DNA of 64,000 bases, from positions 934,441 to 998,440 of the forward strand of contig NZ_LIVV01000002.1 of assembly GCF_001905825.1 (NCBI RefSeq), given 5' to 3'. Position 1 is the first letter of the stretch; each line of letters begins with the position of its first letter. The DNA comes from Streptomyces sp. CB02009 (GTDB taxonomy: Bacteria; Actinomycetota; Actinomycetes; Streptomycetales; Streptomycetaceae). Shown in pieces: positions 24,170 through 33,199 of the stretch. The notes under the pieces were generated by a model that did no database searches, was not told the DNA's origin, and was given only the letters and a program-made list of their open reading frames with translations. The translations under genes and the position numbers were made by a program.

Positions 24170-25162
24170 TCATCCACCGGAGACCGCAGGGGCGGCCGTG
24201 AGGTCGTCCCCCGCGGCACGCAGGCCGCGCCATTCGCGGGGGGAGACGCCGTACGCGTCGCGGAAGGCCCGGCTGAAGTGGGCGGGGCTGACGAAGCCCC
24301 ACCGCTGGGCCACCGCGGACACGGTGGGCGCCGTCCGGCCGCGGCGGGCCAGTTCCCGGCCGCACTCCTCGAGGCGCCTCTGCCGGATGAGCCGGCCGAC
24401 GGTGATCCCCTCACCCTGGAACAGGCGGTGCAGGTACCGGACCGAGATCCCGTGGTGGTGCGCGATGCGCTCCGGAGAGAGGCCCGGGTCCCCCAGGTTG
24501 AGGTTGATGTGGTCGAGGACACGCGGCAGCAGGTGGCCCCGCTCGCCCCCGTCCGGGCGATCCGCGTGGGCCCGCTCCTCGATCAGCGTGGCGAACAGGT
24601 CGACGACGTTTCCCGCCAGCCGGTTGGCGACGGTCGGCGGGTAGCCGCCGGACGGGGACGAGGCCAACGCGGCCAGGAAGGGGAGCAGCATCGCCCCGAA
24701 ACCGTCCCCGGTACTGATGGCCCGGCCCGTGACCCGGCGGATGTCGCCGTCCGGCACGCCCAGCGCGTGGCGCGGCAGTTGGAAGACGTGCGTGGCGAAC
24801 CGCCGCGGATAGTCGATGGAGTACGGGCGGGCGGTGTCGTACACCACCAGGTCGCCCTCGCTCACCTCGGCCCGTCGGCCGTCCTGGACGAAGGTGGCCG
24901 TGCCCGACACCTGCACGCCGACGGCGACGAGCGCGTCGGACGAGGCGGCAATCAGGGCAGGGGTGCGGCGGACGCGCTCCGCGTCGGCCTCCATCGTGGA
25001 GACCTGCAGATACCCGAGGCGGTCGGTGGCGATCCGGCCGTCGAACGGTCCGTCGCCCCGTGGGGTGACCGTCATCGGCACCAGCGTCCTGCTCACCGCG
25101 TCGTTCCAGTACGCGACCTTGTCACGGTCGGGTACGGAAGCGGTCGTCAACACCAAACTCAC
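24170..25162 (-). CDS. AraC-family regulator with AraC-binding-like N-terminal domain
   Basis: A 330-residue activator. Residues about 10-200 form the ligand-binding domain typical of the NimR/FeaR-like AraC branch (start VAYWNDAVSRTLVPM; middle EGDLVVYDTARPYSIDYP). The two helix-turn-helix units lie in about 222-315, with ISVRYLHRLFQGEG and RWGFVSPAHFSRAFRDAYGVSPREWR. Start GTG with GGAG six bases upstream. It is upstream of, and co-directional with, hydrolase paralogue B. Members of this branch respond to aromatic or amine compounds, which fits the hydrolytic neighbourhood. Confidence 0.92.
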   Translation of the reverse strand: MSLVLTTASVPDRDKVAYWNDAVSRTLVPMTVTPRGDGPFDGRIATDRLGYLQVSTMEADAERVRRTPALIAASSDALVAVGVQVSGTATFVQDGRRAEVSEGDLVVYDTARPYSIDYPRRFATHVFQLPRHALGVPDGDIRRVTGRAISTGDGFGAMLLPFLAALASSPSGGYPPTVANRLAGNVVDLFATLIEERAHADRPDGGERGHLLPRVLDHINLNLGDPGLSPERIAHHHGISVRYLHRLFQGEGITVGRLIRQRRLEECGRELARRGRTAPTVSAVAQRWGFVSPAHFSRAFRDAYGVSPREWRGLRAAGDDLTAAPAVSGG

Positions 25163-26367
<1,205 letters not shown>

Positions 26368-26385
26368 CGTTGCTTCACCGCTCCT

Positions 26386-26421
26386 GACGGGGTGTCGCCC
26401 CACGAGCGGCGACACCCCGTC
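26386..26421. terminator. Perfect 14-bp hairpin, bidirectional
   Basis: GACGGGGTGTCGCC (26386-26399) and GGCGACACCCCGTC (26408-26421) pair without mismatch around an eight-base loop. It sits between convergent genes and can serve both. Confidence 0.88.
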
Positions 26422-26494
26422 TTCAGGCGTCTCGTCTCAGGGAACGCTGCCCGCGGGGCACCACGTGACCCCCGGGTCCCGCCTCAGAGGCCAT

Positions 26495-26941
26495 TCAGAC
26501 ACCGTCGAGCGCGCCCACGGCCGCACGGATGTGGTCCGGCCCGCCCCCCGGCCGCTTCCCGGAGCACCACCAGGAGAGCAGCCCCTCCACGTCGCGCGTG
26601 TGCATGCCCAGGTTGTGTTCGGCACACAGGGGCCACGCCTGCCACAGACACTCGGAGACGGTGTCCTGAGCGGCGTCGGCGACGATCGCCAAGGCATCGG
26701 CGGAGTCCTCCGGCGTCTCCGGGTACAGATAGGGCCCGTGCCACTCGCCGTTGGCCAGGGCGACGTAGACACGCTCCGGCTCGTCGTCCTCGTAGGAAGG
26801 CTGGGCCAGCAGTTGCAGAGGCGCCTGCTCGGGAAGTGTCGCGGCCAGGTCCTGGTTGAGGACCGCGAGAGCCTCGTCCCACAAGGGGTACTCGCCTCGC
26901 GCGACCTGACGGACTTGGGGTGGATCGAAAGGATCATGCAT
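26495..26941 (-). CDS. Hypothetical protein (148 aa)
   Basis: Unrecognised soluble acidic protein starting MHDPFDPPQVRQVARGEYPL. It has a strand-rich middle (RVYVALANGEWHGPYLY) and a C-terminal Cys/His/Trp segment, WPLCAEHNLGMH, followed by LSWWC. Such Cys-x-x-His plus Trp-Trp-Cys arrangements recur in Streptomyces orphan proteins and could bind zinc, but no function is known to me. An in-frame GTG and TTG lie up to 36 bases upstream, one of them with GAGG in front, so the start is uncertain. Confidence 0.65.
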   Translation of the reverse strand: MHDPFDPPQVRQVARGEYPLWDEALAVLNQDLAATLPEQAPLQLLAQPSYEDDEPERVYVALANGEWHGPYLYPETPEDSADALAIVADAAQDTVSECLWQAWPLCAEHNLGMHTRDVEGLLSWWCSGKRPGGGPDHIRAAVGALDGV

Positions 26942-27016
26942 CGGGCCATCTTCGGCGACGGACACCCCGGACCTCAATCGCTTCCACCTCGTGAGGAAAG
27001 CCTTCCGCCCCGCCCG

Positions 27017-27610
27017 TCAGGCCCTGCCGGCATCCGGGTGCGCGAGGCCGTCCATGAGCAGGGCGAGCAGGCGGTCGCGGCGTGCGGCGATGGACGGCGC
27101 CTGGTCGGCGATCCAGCTGAGGGCGTTGGCCAGGGCGAACAGGTCGGTGCCGTCGACATCCGGCCGGATCCTGCCGGTCTCCTGGGCCGCCCGCAGCAGC
27201 CGCCCGCCCGCCTCGCGCATGGCCAGGCAGGAGGCGTGCAGGGCGGAGTCCGGATCGCCGAGGGTGGCCATCAGGGAGGCCGGGAGCCCCTGGAAGGTGC
27301 CGGCGCGTTCGGTGAAGGCGCCGAGCCAGTCGGCCAGTGCGCGGTCACGCGGCAGGTCCGCGTCGAGCAGTCGGGCGGCCTCCTCTGCCAGCTGGTCGAA
27401 GCCGGTGCGCAGCAGGGTTTCCAGGAGTGCGTCGCGGGTCGGGAAGTGTCGGTAGAGCGTGCCCAGTCCTACCCCCGCCCTGCGGGCGACGTCCCGGAGC
27501 GAGGCCTGCGTACCGTCCTCGCCGACGACCTCGGCCGCTGCTTCGAGGATGCGCTCGCGATTGCGGTGCGCGTCGGCGCGCTGCCCGGGGCGGGCCGCTT
27601 CATCTCGCAT
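27017..27610 (-). CDS. TetR-family repressor
   Basis: A 197-residue regulator. The helix-turn-helix is at about 18-62 (RERILEAAAEVVGEDG...LRDVARRAGVGLGTLYRHF). The C-terminal ligand domain (ALADWLGAFTERAGTFQGL...) is of the TetR_C type seen next to oxidoreductases. AGGA lies six bases before the ATG. It diverges from a quinone-oxidoreductase-like gene, and the gap holds a 27-bp palindrome overlapping promoter-like boxes, so it very probably represses both. Confidence 0.93.
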   Translation of the reverse strand: MRDEAARPGQRADAHRNRERILEAAAEVVGEDGTQASLRDVARRAGVGLGTLYRHFPTRDALLETLLRTGFDQLAEEAARLLDADLPRDRALADWLGAFTERAGTFQGLPASLMATLGDPDSALHASCLAMREAGGRLLRAAQETGRIRPDVDGTDLFALANALSWIADQAPSIAARRDRLLALLMDGLAHPDAGRA

Positions 27611-27650
27611 GGGGATTCCTGACGTTGACAAACGGAGCACCGCTCCGCTT

Positions 27651-27677
27651 ACTATCCGGAGCAGTGCTCCGGATAGT
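27651..27677. promoter_or_regulatory. 27-bp palindromic TetR operator
   Basis: ACTATCCGGAGCA-G-TGCTCCGGATAGT is a perfect 13-base inverted repeat around one base. A second, shorter dyad CGGAGC-ACC-GCTCCG (27633-27647) adjoins it. A TTGACA (27625-27630) on the plus strand and TACTAT/TAGTAT hexamers inside the palindrome show that it covers the divergent promoters. The adjacent TetR gene is the obvious binder. Confidence 0.85.
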
Positions 27678-27732
27678 ATCCGGCCGGGGCGCTTCATACG
27701 GCGTCAGGGGGAAAGACGTGGGGACAGCGACG

Positions 27733-28686
27733 ATGCGGGCCGTACGGGTGCACGCCTTCGGCGACCCGGAGCGGCTGGTGTACGAAGAGGTGCCGCGGCC
27801 CGTTCCCGGGCCGGGTGAGGTGCTGGTGCGCGTCCACGCCGCGGGTGTCAACCCGCCCGACTGGTACGCGCGCAGGGGCTTCGCGAACATCCCGGAAGAG
27901 ATACGTCCGGTGTGGCCGCTGCCGTTCGTCCCGGGCTCCGACGTCTCCGGCGTGATCGTGGGCGTGGGCGACGGGGTCACCGACTGGCAGCCCGGCGACG
28001 AGGTGTTCGGGCTGGTGAACTTCCCCGGCCGGGCCTCGGCGTACGCAGAGTTCACGACCTCGCCCGCCGCCCACCTCGCCCGCAAGCCGGCCGCGCTTGG
28101 GCATGTGGAGGCCGCGGCCGTGCCGATGGCGGCCCTCACCGCCCACCAGTTCCTCGTCGAGCACCTGAGGCTCGGGCCTGGCGGCACGGTCCTGGTCAAC
28201 GGCGCGGGCGGCGGAGTGGGCCACTTCTGCGTGCAGCTGGCCAGGATCGCGGGCGCCTCGCAGGTGATCGCCGTGGCCTCCGGGCGGCACGAGGCGTTCC
28301 TGAAGGGCCTGGGCGCGGACCGGTTCGTCGACTACACCCGGGTCGTGGTCGAGGACGTCGTACGGGACGTCGACGTGCTGATCGACGCCGTCGGCGGCCC
28401 GGACGGTCATCGCTTCCTGCCGGTGATGCGGCGCGGCGGCTCCCTCGCCGCGGTCTTCCCGGGGGAGTACCACCGCGAGCGCGCGGCGGAGCTCGGCATC
28501 TCTGTGGACGGATGGCAGGTCCGCTCCAGCGGGGAGCAGCTGGCCGTGCTGGCGGGTCTGATCGACGCCGGCCGGCTGAGGGTCGGCATCGACGGCGTCT
28601 TCCCGCTGAGCGAGGCGTCTCGGGCCCATGCCCGCGCCGAACAAGGCCATCTGCAGGGGAAGATCGTCCTCCGGGTGGTCGACTGA
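27733..28686 (+). CDS. NADPH-dependent quinone oxidoreductase-like MDR protein
   Basis: A 317-residue medium-chain reductase without the zinc-ligand cysteines, so a quinone or enone reductase rather than an alcohol dehydrogenase. The N-terminal GroES-like part has PRPVPGPGEVLVRVHAAGVNPPDW, and the nucleotide site is VNGAGGGVGHFCVQLA. An in-frame GTG at 27718 with AGGGGG upstream is an equally possible start, adding five residues. It is divergent from a TetR gene and shares its operator, so it is probably induced by a reactive electrophile or quinone. Confidence 0.92.
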   Translation: MRAVRVHAFGDPERLVYEEVPRPVPGPGEVLVRVHAAGVNPPDWYARRGFANIPEEIRPVWPLPFVPGSDVSGVIVGVGDGVTDWQPGDEVFGLVNFPGRASAYAEFTTSPAAHLARKPAALGHVEAAAVPMAALTAHQFLVEHLRLGPGGTVLVNGAGGGVGHFCVQLARIAGASQVIAVASGRHEAFLKGLGADRFVDYTRVVVEDVVRDVDVLIDAVGGPDGHRFLPVMRRGGSLAAVFPGEYHRERAAELGISVDGWQVRSSGEQLAVLAGLIDAGRLRVGIDGVFPLSEASRAHARAEQGHLQGKIVLRVVD

Positions 28687-28732
28687 GGGGCTCGGGGCTC
28701 CGCGGGAAGCCGCTTCGGTGGCCGGAAGGGCG

Positions 28733-29635
28733 TCATCCGGCCAGGGCGGCTCGCGCCAGTTCCCGCAGCCAGGTGTGGGCGTGGTCGGTGTCATGGCGCT
28801 GGTGCCACGACAGGTACACGGGCGCCGAGGGGAGTTCGAGCGGCAGGGGGAGCAGGGTCAGCCCGAGGCCGGCGGCCGTCGTGCGGGTGGTGATCTCGGG
28901 GACGCTGACCACGAGGTCGGTGCCGCGTGCGAACTCCAGCGCGGCCGCCTCCGTGGGGGCGGCCGCCACCACCCGGCGGGTGAGGCCGAGCCGGGTGAGG
29001 GCGTCGTCGACGGCGTTGCTGAGGTTCCCACGCCGCGAGACGGTGACGTGGTCGGCGGAGGCGTACGCCTGCGCGGTGAGGGTCCGGAGCCGGGTGAGGG
29101 GGTGTTCCTGCCTCACGACGGCGACGAGGCGGGTCTCGCCCACCTGCTCGGCGCGGATGTCCGGTGCGCCCGGGCGATTGGCGTTCGCCTCCAGATCGAC
29201 CTCACCGCGGCGTAGTTCAGGGGTGTCGGTACTCGACTCCGCGACGAAGCGCAGCCGTACGCCCGGCGCCTCTCCCTGTACGGCCGTGAGCAGCGCGGGG
29301 CCGCCGAGGGCGACCAGGGAATCGTGCCAGCGCAGGGTGAAGGTGCGTTCCAGCGTCGCCGGATCGAGTTCGCGGCTCGGTGCCAGCACGTCCCGGACCT
29401 GCTGCAGCAGCTCGTGCACCTGCTCCCGGACGGCGATCGCGTAGGGCGTCGGGGTCATGGCGCGGCCGGTGCGCACCAGGATCTGATCGCCGGTCGTGCG
29501 CCGGATCCGGCCCAGGCTCCGGCTCATCGCGGGAGCGGTGACGTGCAGGCGGGCGGCCGCCCCGGCCACGCTTCCTTCCTCCAGCAGCGCGTCGAGCGCG
29601 GTGAGCAGATTCAGATCCAGTTGCATGGGAGTCAT
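28733..29635 (-). CDS. LysR-family regulator
   Basis: About 300 residues. The winged helix-turn-helix at the N-terminus (DLNLLTALDALLEEGSVAGAAARLHVTAPAMSRSLGRIR) is of the NodD/YbeF-like branch, and the rest is the periplasmic-binding-like effector domain. Several in-frame starts exist (29626, 29635, 29653); 29635 was chosen because it gives the usual three-residue lead to QLDLN. It diverges from the inositol-monophosphatase-like gene with an AT-richer overlap region (29650-29690), the normal place for LysR binding. Confidence 0.9.
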   Translation of the reverse strand: MTPMQLDLNLLTALDALLEEGSVAGAAARLHVTAPAMSRSLGRIRRTTGDQILVRTGRAMTPTPYAIAVREQVHELLQQVRDVLAPSRELDPATLERTFTLRWHDSLVALGGPALLTAVQGEAPGVRLRFVAESSTDTPELRRGEVDLEANANRPGAPDIRAEQVGETRLVAVVRQEHPLTRLRTLTAQAYASADHVTVSRRGNLSNAVDDALTRLGLTRRVVAAAPTEAAALEFARGTDLVVSVPEITTRTTAAGLGLTLLPLPLELPSAPVYLSWHQRHDTDHAHTWLRELARAALAG

Positions 29636-29766
29636 CCCAGCCGTGTTTGACATGCACTTGATGCTAATGGAGTGGGTGCGTAGCGTCGTTGTCACGGAGC
29701 CGGACGGAACGCACGGACCGGCCCGAAGCCTTCTTCAACGCCCTTTGCTCAGACGGGAGTACCCCC

Positions 29767-30621
29767 ATGTCCGAAACCCTTCAGGCCACTGACGTCACAG
29801 CCACTGCCGCAGCCACGTTCATCGCCGCCGTCTCCCTCTCCGACGCCGACCTGCTCGCCGAGACCGCGGCCGCCGTGCGCGAGGCAGGTGCCGCACTGCG
29901 CGAGCGGTTCGGCGAGGTGGTCCCGTACGACACCCGCGAAGAGCTGATGAGCGCGCTCGCCGCCAACGACGACACGGCCCTCGGCATCCTGCGCCCCCGC
30001 CTCACGGGCCTGCGCCCGGACGCCGGCTGGGTGGAGGACGAGCTGGACGGCGGCGCGCTGCCGTCCGGTGAGTGGTGGGTCGTGGATCCGGCCGAAGGCA
30101 ACGTCAAGCACCTGCACGCCCTGCCCGAATGGGCGGTGACCGCCACCCTCGTGCGGGACAACCAGCCGGTCCTCACCGTGGTCCACCTGCCGTTGACCGA
30201 CCAGACCTACACCGCGCTCGCCGGCGCGGGCGCCCACCTCGACGGCCGCCCCCTGCACGTCTCCCGGACCGCGGACCTCGGTCTGGGCGTCGTGGCCACC
30301 AGCCAGGCCCGGCCCGACGAGGACGCGGACGTCGTCCGGCGCGTCGGCTCCTCGATCACCGCGATGCTCTTCGACGCACTCGTCGTCCGCGTCGCCGTGC
30401 CCGCCACCCTGCACCTGGTGAACGTGGCCGCCGGCCGGCTCGACGCCTTCTGGCAGTTCGCCGGCGCCCGCGCGGACCTGCTGCCCGGCGCGCTCCTCGT
30501 CGCGGAGGCCGGCGGACGGATCTCCGACGCCGAGGGCCGTCCCTGGACCCCGCAGAGCGCCGGCTTCCTGGCCGCCGCGCCCGGCGTCCACGCCCAGGCC
30601 GTCAGCACCCTCTCGCGCTGA
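29767..30621 (+). CDS. Inositol-monophosphatase-family protein
   Basis: A 284-residue protein of the Mg-dependent phosphatase fold. The first metal-site motif reads WVVDPAEGNVKHLHALPEW where the family has DPxDGTxN; the second Asp is Glu here and the Thr is Asn, so phosphatase activity is doubtful. The second motif, PGALLVAEAGGRISD, retains the glycine-rich end but the expected W-D pair reads ARADLLPG. It may act on an unusual substrate or be regulatory. It is divergent from LysR and 78 bases before an NAD(P)-binding gene. Confidence 0.85.
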   Translation: MSETLQATDVTATAAATFIAAVSLSDADLLAETAAAVREAGAALRERFGEVVPYDTREELMSALAANDDTALGILRPRLTGLRPDAGWVEDELDGGALPSGEWWVVDPAEGNVKHLHALPEWAVTATLVRDNQPVLTVVHLPLTDQTYTALAGAGAHLDGRPLHVSRTADLGLGVVATSQARPDEDADVVRRVGSSITAMLFDALVVRVAVPATLHLVNVAAGRLDAFWQFAGARADLLPGALLVAEAGGRISDAEGRPWTPQSAGFLAAAPGVHAQAVSTLSR

Positions 30622-30699
30622 CCGAGCACCGCCGAACCTGGGCACCGCCCCACCCCGATCATCGCCCCACCCCAACTCACGACAAGGGACCCCACCCTC

Positions 30700-31296
30700 A
30701 TGACCACGATCGCCGTACTCGGAAACGGCCGCGTCGGCGGCAACCTGGCCGCCGCCCTCACCCGCGCGGGGCACGAGGTGACCGTCGCGGACCGCACACC
30801 GGGCGCCGCCGCCGAGGCCGCCCGCCGCGCCCGGATCGTCATCAACGCCACCCCGGGCGCCGGCTCCCTGGAGCGGCTCGCCGACCTGCGCGACGCGCTG
30901 CGCGGAACCGTCCTGGTCGACGTCTCCAACGCCACCACCGACGGACCGGACGGCCTGCCCGCCGACCTGCTCTACCCCGGGTCGAGCCTGGCCGAGCAAC
31001 TCCAGGAAGCGCTCCCCGAGACGCACGTCGTCAAGACCCTCAACACCATGCTCTTCCCGGTGATGACCGCCCCGGCCATGCTCACCGAGACGCCCACCGT
31101 GTTCCTTTCCGGCGAGGACCCCCGTGCCAAGCAGACCGTACGCGAACTCCTCGCCGACCTCGGCTGGCGCGACGAGTGGATCACCGACCTCGGCGGCATC
31201 AGGTCGGCCCGCGCCACGGAGGCGGCGATCCTCTTCGTCCCCCATGTGATCCGCGCCGGCGGATTCGCGCCCTTCGCCGTCTCGATCACCCGCTGA
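30700..31296 (+). CDS. F420/NADP reductase-like dinucleotide-binding protein
   Basis: A 198-residue Rossmann protein. The N-terminal motif is IAVLGNGRVGGNLAAALTRAG, and it matches the NADP-binding part of NADPH:F420 oxidoreductases (VVKTLNTMLFPVM corresponds to VVKAFNT...). It has no other domain, so it probably reduces a small cofactor or substrate with NADPH. AAGGGA precedes the ATG. It follows the monophosphatase-like gene on the same strand and is convergent with a TetR gene. Confidence 0.88.
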   Translation: MTTIAVLGNGRVGGNLAAALTRAGHEVTVADRTPGAAAEAARRARIVINATPGAGSLERLADLRDALRGTVLVDVSNATTDGPDGLPADLLYPGSSLAEQLQEALPETHVVKTLNTMLFPVMTAPAMLTETPTVFLSGEDPRAKQTVRELLADLGWRDEWITDLGGIRSARATEAAILFVPHVIRAGGFAPFAVSITR

Positions 31297-31347
31297 TCCC
31301 CGTACGCACCACGATTGAGCCGATGAGCCGATGAGCGGGTGTCGTGG

Positions 31348-31938
31348 TCAGCGGGACTGCCGCAGCCCCGCGAGCAGGAGTGCGACCAGGCGGCGCGCGT
31401 CGTAACGGGGGTCGGCTTCGGTGCCGATGCAGAGGTTTCCGATACCGCGCATGAGGTCGTAGGCGTCGAGCCCGGGGCGGGCTTCGCCGGCGGCGACCGT
31501 GGCTTCGAGGAGCAGGCTGCACACGGGGAGCAGGCGTTCGAGGAAGTAGGCGTGCAGCGTCTCGAAGCCGGCACTGTCGGCCTGCATCGCGGCGGCCAGG
31601 CCGTGTTTGGTGACCAGGAAGTCGACGAAGAGGTCGACCCAGGCTTCGAGCGCGGCGAAGGGCGTGGGGCCGGCCGCCAGCAGGGCCGGTCCGGCTTCGG
31701 CGCAGGTGTCGACCTGGTGGCGGTAGACGGCGATGACGAGGTCGGCCCGGCTGGGGAAGTGGCGGTAGAACGTGCCGAGTCCGACGCCGGCCTTGGCGGC
31801 GATCTCGCGTACCGGGGCGTCCACGCCCGACGTGACGAAGACCGCGGCGGCGGCGTCCAGCAGGGTCTGCTGATTGCGGCGGGCGTCCTTGCGCGGGGAG
31901 GCGGCCGAACTTCCCTGGCGCGGGCTGCTCTCGTTCAC
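31348..31938 (-). CDS. TetR-family repressor
   Basis: A 196-residue regulator with helix-turn-helix at about 17-60 (LLDAAAAVFVTSGVDAPVREIAAKAGVGLGTFYRHF) and a SACE_7040-like C-terminal part. The GTG start was chosen for AAGGAG seven bases upstream; an in-frame ATG is 18 bases further up. Two GGAAC-type dyads lie between it and the divergent alpha/beta hydrolase gene. Confidence 0.92.
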   Translation of the reverse strand: MNESSPRQGSSAASPRKDARRNQQTLLDAAAAVFVTSGVDAPVREIAAKAGVGLGTFYRHFPSRADLVIAVYRHQVDTCAEAGPALLAAGPTPFAALEAWVDLFVDFLVTKHGLAAAMQADSAGFETLHAYFLERLLPVCSLLLEATVAAGEARPGLDAYDLMRGIGNLCIGTEADPRYDARRLVALLLAGLRQSR

Positions 31939-31970
31939 CGCGGCGCTCCTTCTCATGACGGTGTTGCAAA

Positions 31971-32009
31971 ACGGAACGACGTTCCGTATCGTAAGTGGAA
32001 CAAGGTTCC
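31971..32009. promoter_or_regulatory. Tandem TetR operator dyads
   Basis: Site 1 is ACGGAACG-A-CGTTCCGT (31971-31987), a perfect eight-base inverted repeat. Site 2 is GGAAC-AAG-GTTCC (31997-32009), a five-base inverted repeat of the same core. The centres are 24 bases apart. They lie 33 bases upstream of the TetR start and 190 upstream of the divergent hydrolase. Confidence 0.8.
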
Positions 32010-32198
32010 GTTTCATTGAATGATGGCAGACCAAAAGGCCGGTGGCCAGCTCACGCCGTCCGCGCTCCCTTGCGGAGGCGGAAGAACCCGCGTACCGCAC
32101 ACCGCGCCCCCGCTCCCGCCACGGCAGGTCCCACGGCGCCGCCCTTCGTCCGCCGCCGGGCCGCCGAGGGGCGAAGACCCTGATCGGAAGGCACTCCC

Positions 32199-33143
32199 AT
32201 GTCCCACTCGAACGCCCTGATCGCCCGGAATCCCGCGGATGCGGCCGCCGCGGTGGTGTCCGTGAAGCCGGTCGTCCTGGCCGCCCCCGGCGGCCGGGGC
32301 GCGGACCTCCAGGTGCGTGTGTCCGCACCCGTGACCGGCAACGACCTGCCCGTCGTGGTCCTCTCGCACGGCTTCGGCTCGTCGATGGACGGCTACGCCC
32401 CGCTGGCCGACCACTGGGCCGCGCACGGCTTCGTGGTCGTCCAGCCGTCCCACCTGGACTCCCGGACGCTCGGCATCCCGGCCGAGGACCCTCGTACCCC
32501 GCGGATCTGGCGCCATCGCATCGAGGACATCACGTCCGTACTGGACGGACTCGACGTCCTGGAGGCGTCCGTCCCCCGCCTCGCCGGACGGGTCGACCAG
32601 AGCCGCGTCGCCGTCGCGGGCCATTCCTGGGGAGCGCAGACCGTCAGCACCCTGCTGGGAGCCCGCGTCCTCGACGCCGACGGCACGCCCGGCGAGGACA
32701 TGTCCGACCCCCGCGTGACGGCGGGAGTGCTGCTCGCGCTCACCGGCCTGGGGGACGATCTGACCCCGTTCGCCGCCGAGCACTTCCCCTTCATGAGGCC
32801 GTCGTTCGCCACGATGGCCACCCCGGCGCTCATCGTCGCCGGCGACCGGGACCAGTCCCGGCTGTCGACCCGCGGACCGGACTGGTTCACCGATCCGTAC
32901 ACCCACAGCCCCGCCGACAAGAGCCTGCTCACCCTGTTCGGCGCGGAGCATTCGCTCGGCGGCATCGTCGGACGCGAGGTCGCCGAGACCACCGACGAGA
33001 ACCCGGCGCGCGTCGCCCTCGTCCAGCACCTCACCACGGCGTTCCTGCGCAAGGCCCTGCTGGGCGACGAGGCCGGCTGGAAGGCGGCACGCACCGCGCT
33101 GGAGGAGGACCCCGCCCCACTGGGAGAGCTGAGGAGCAAGTGA
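32199..33143 (+). CDS. Alpha/beta hydrolase (chlorophyllase/PAF-AH-like)
   Basis: A 314-residue serine hydrolase. VVVLSHGFGSSMDGY carries the oxyanion loop, the nucleophile is in VAGHSWGAQT, the acid is in VAGDRDQSRL and the His in FGAEHSLGG. No signal peptide. Homologues are described as dienelactone-hydrolase or platelet-activating-factor-hydrolase-like esterases. It is probably the structural gene repressed by the divergent TetR protein and may be co-transcribed with the epimerase-like gene 56 bases downstream. Confidence 0.9.
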   Translation: MSHSNALIARNPADAAAAVVSVKPVVLAAPGGRGADLQVRVSAPVTGNDLPVVVLSHGFGSSMDGYAPLADHWAAHGFVVVQPSHLDSRTLGIPAEDPRTPRIWRHRIEDITSVLDGLDVLEASVPRLAGRVDQSRVAVAGHSWGAQTVSTLLGARVLDADGTPGEDMSDPRVTAGVLLALTGLGDDLTPFAAEHFPFMRPSFATMATPALIVAGDRDQSRLSTRGPDWFTDPYTHSPADKSLLTLFGAEHSLGGIVGREVAETTDENPARVALVQHLTTAFLRKALLGDEAGWKAARTALEEDPAPLGELRSK

Positions 33144-33199
33144 ACCGCCACCCCACCACCACGGCCGACGCCCGCCACCGAAACGCATAAGGACACCTG

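Noticed and set aside
29749..31245. A 498-codon minus-strand frame across two rightward genes
   Set aside because: It overlaps two genes with recognised folds and has the Gly/Asp/Val-rich composition typical of antisense frames in this DNA.
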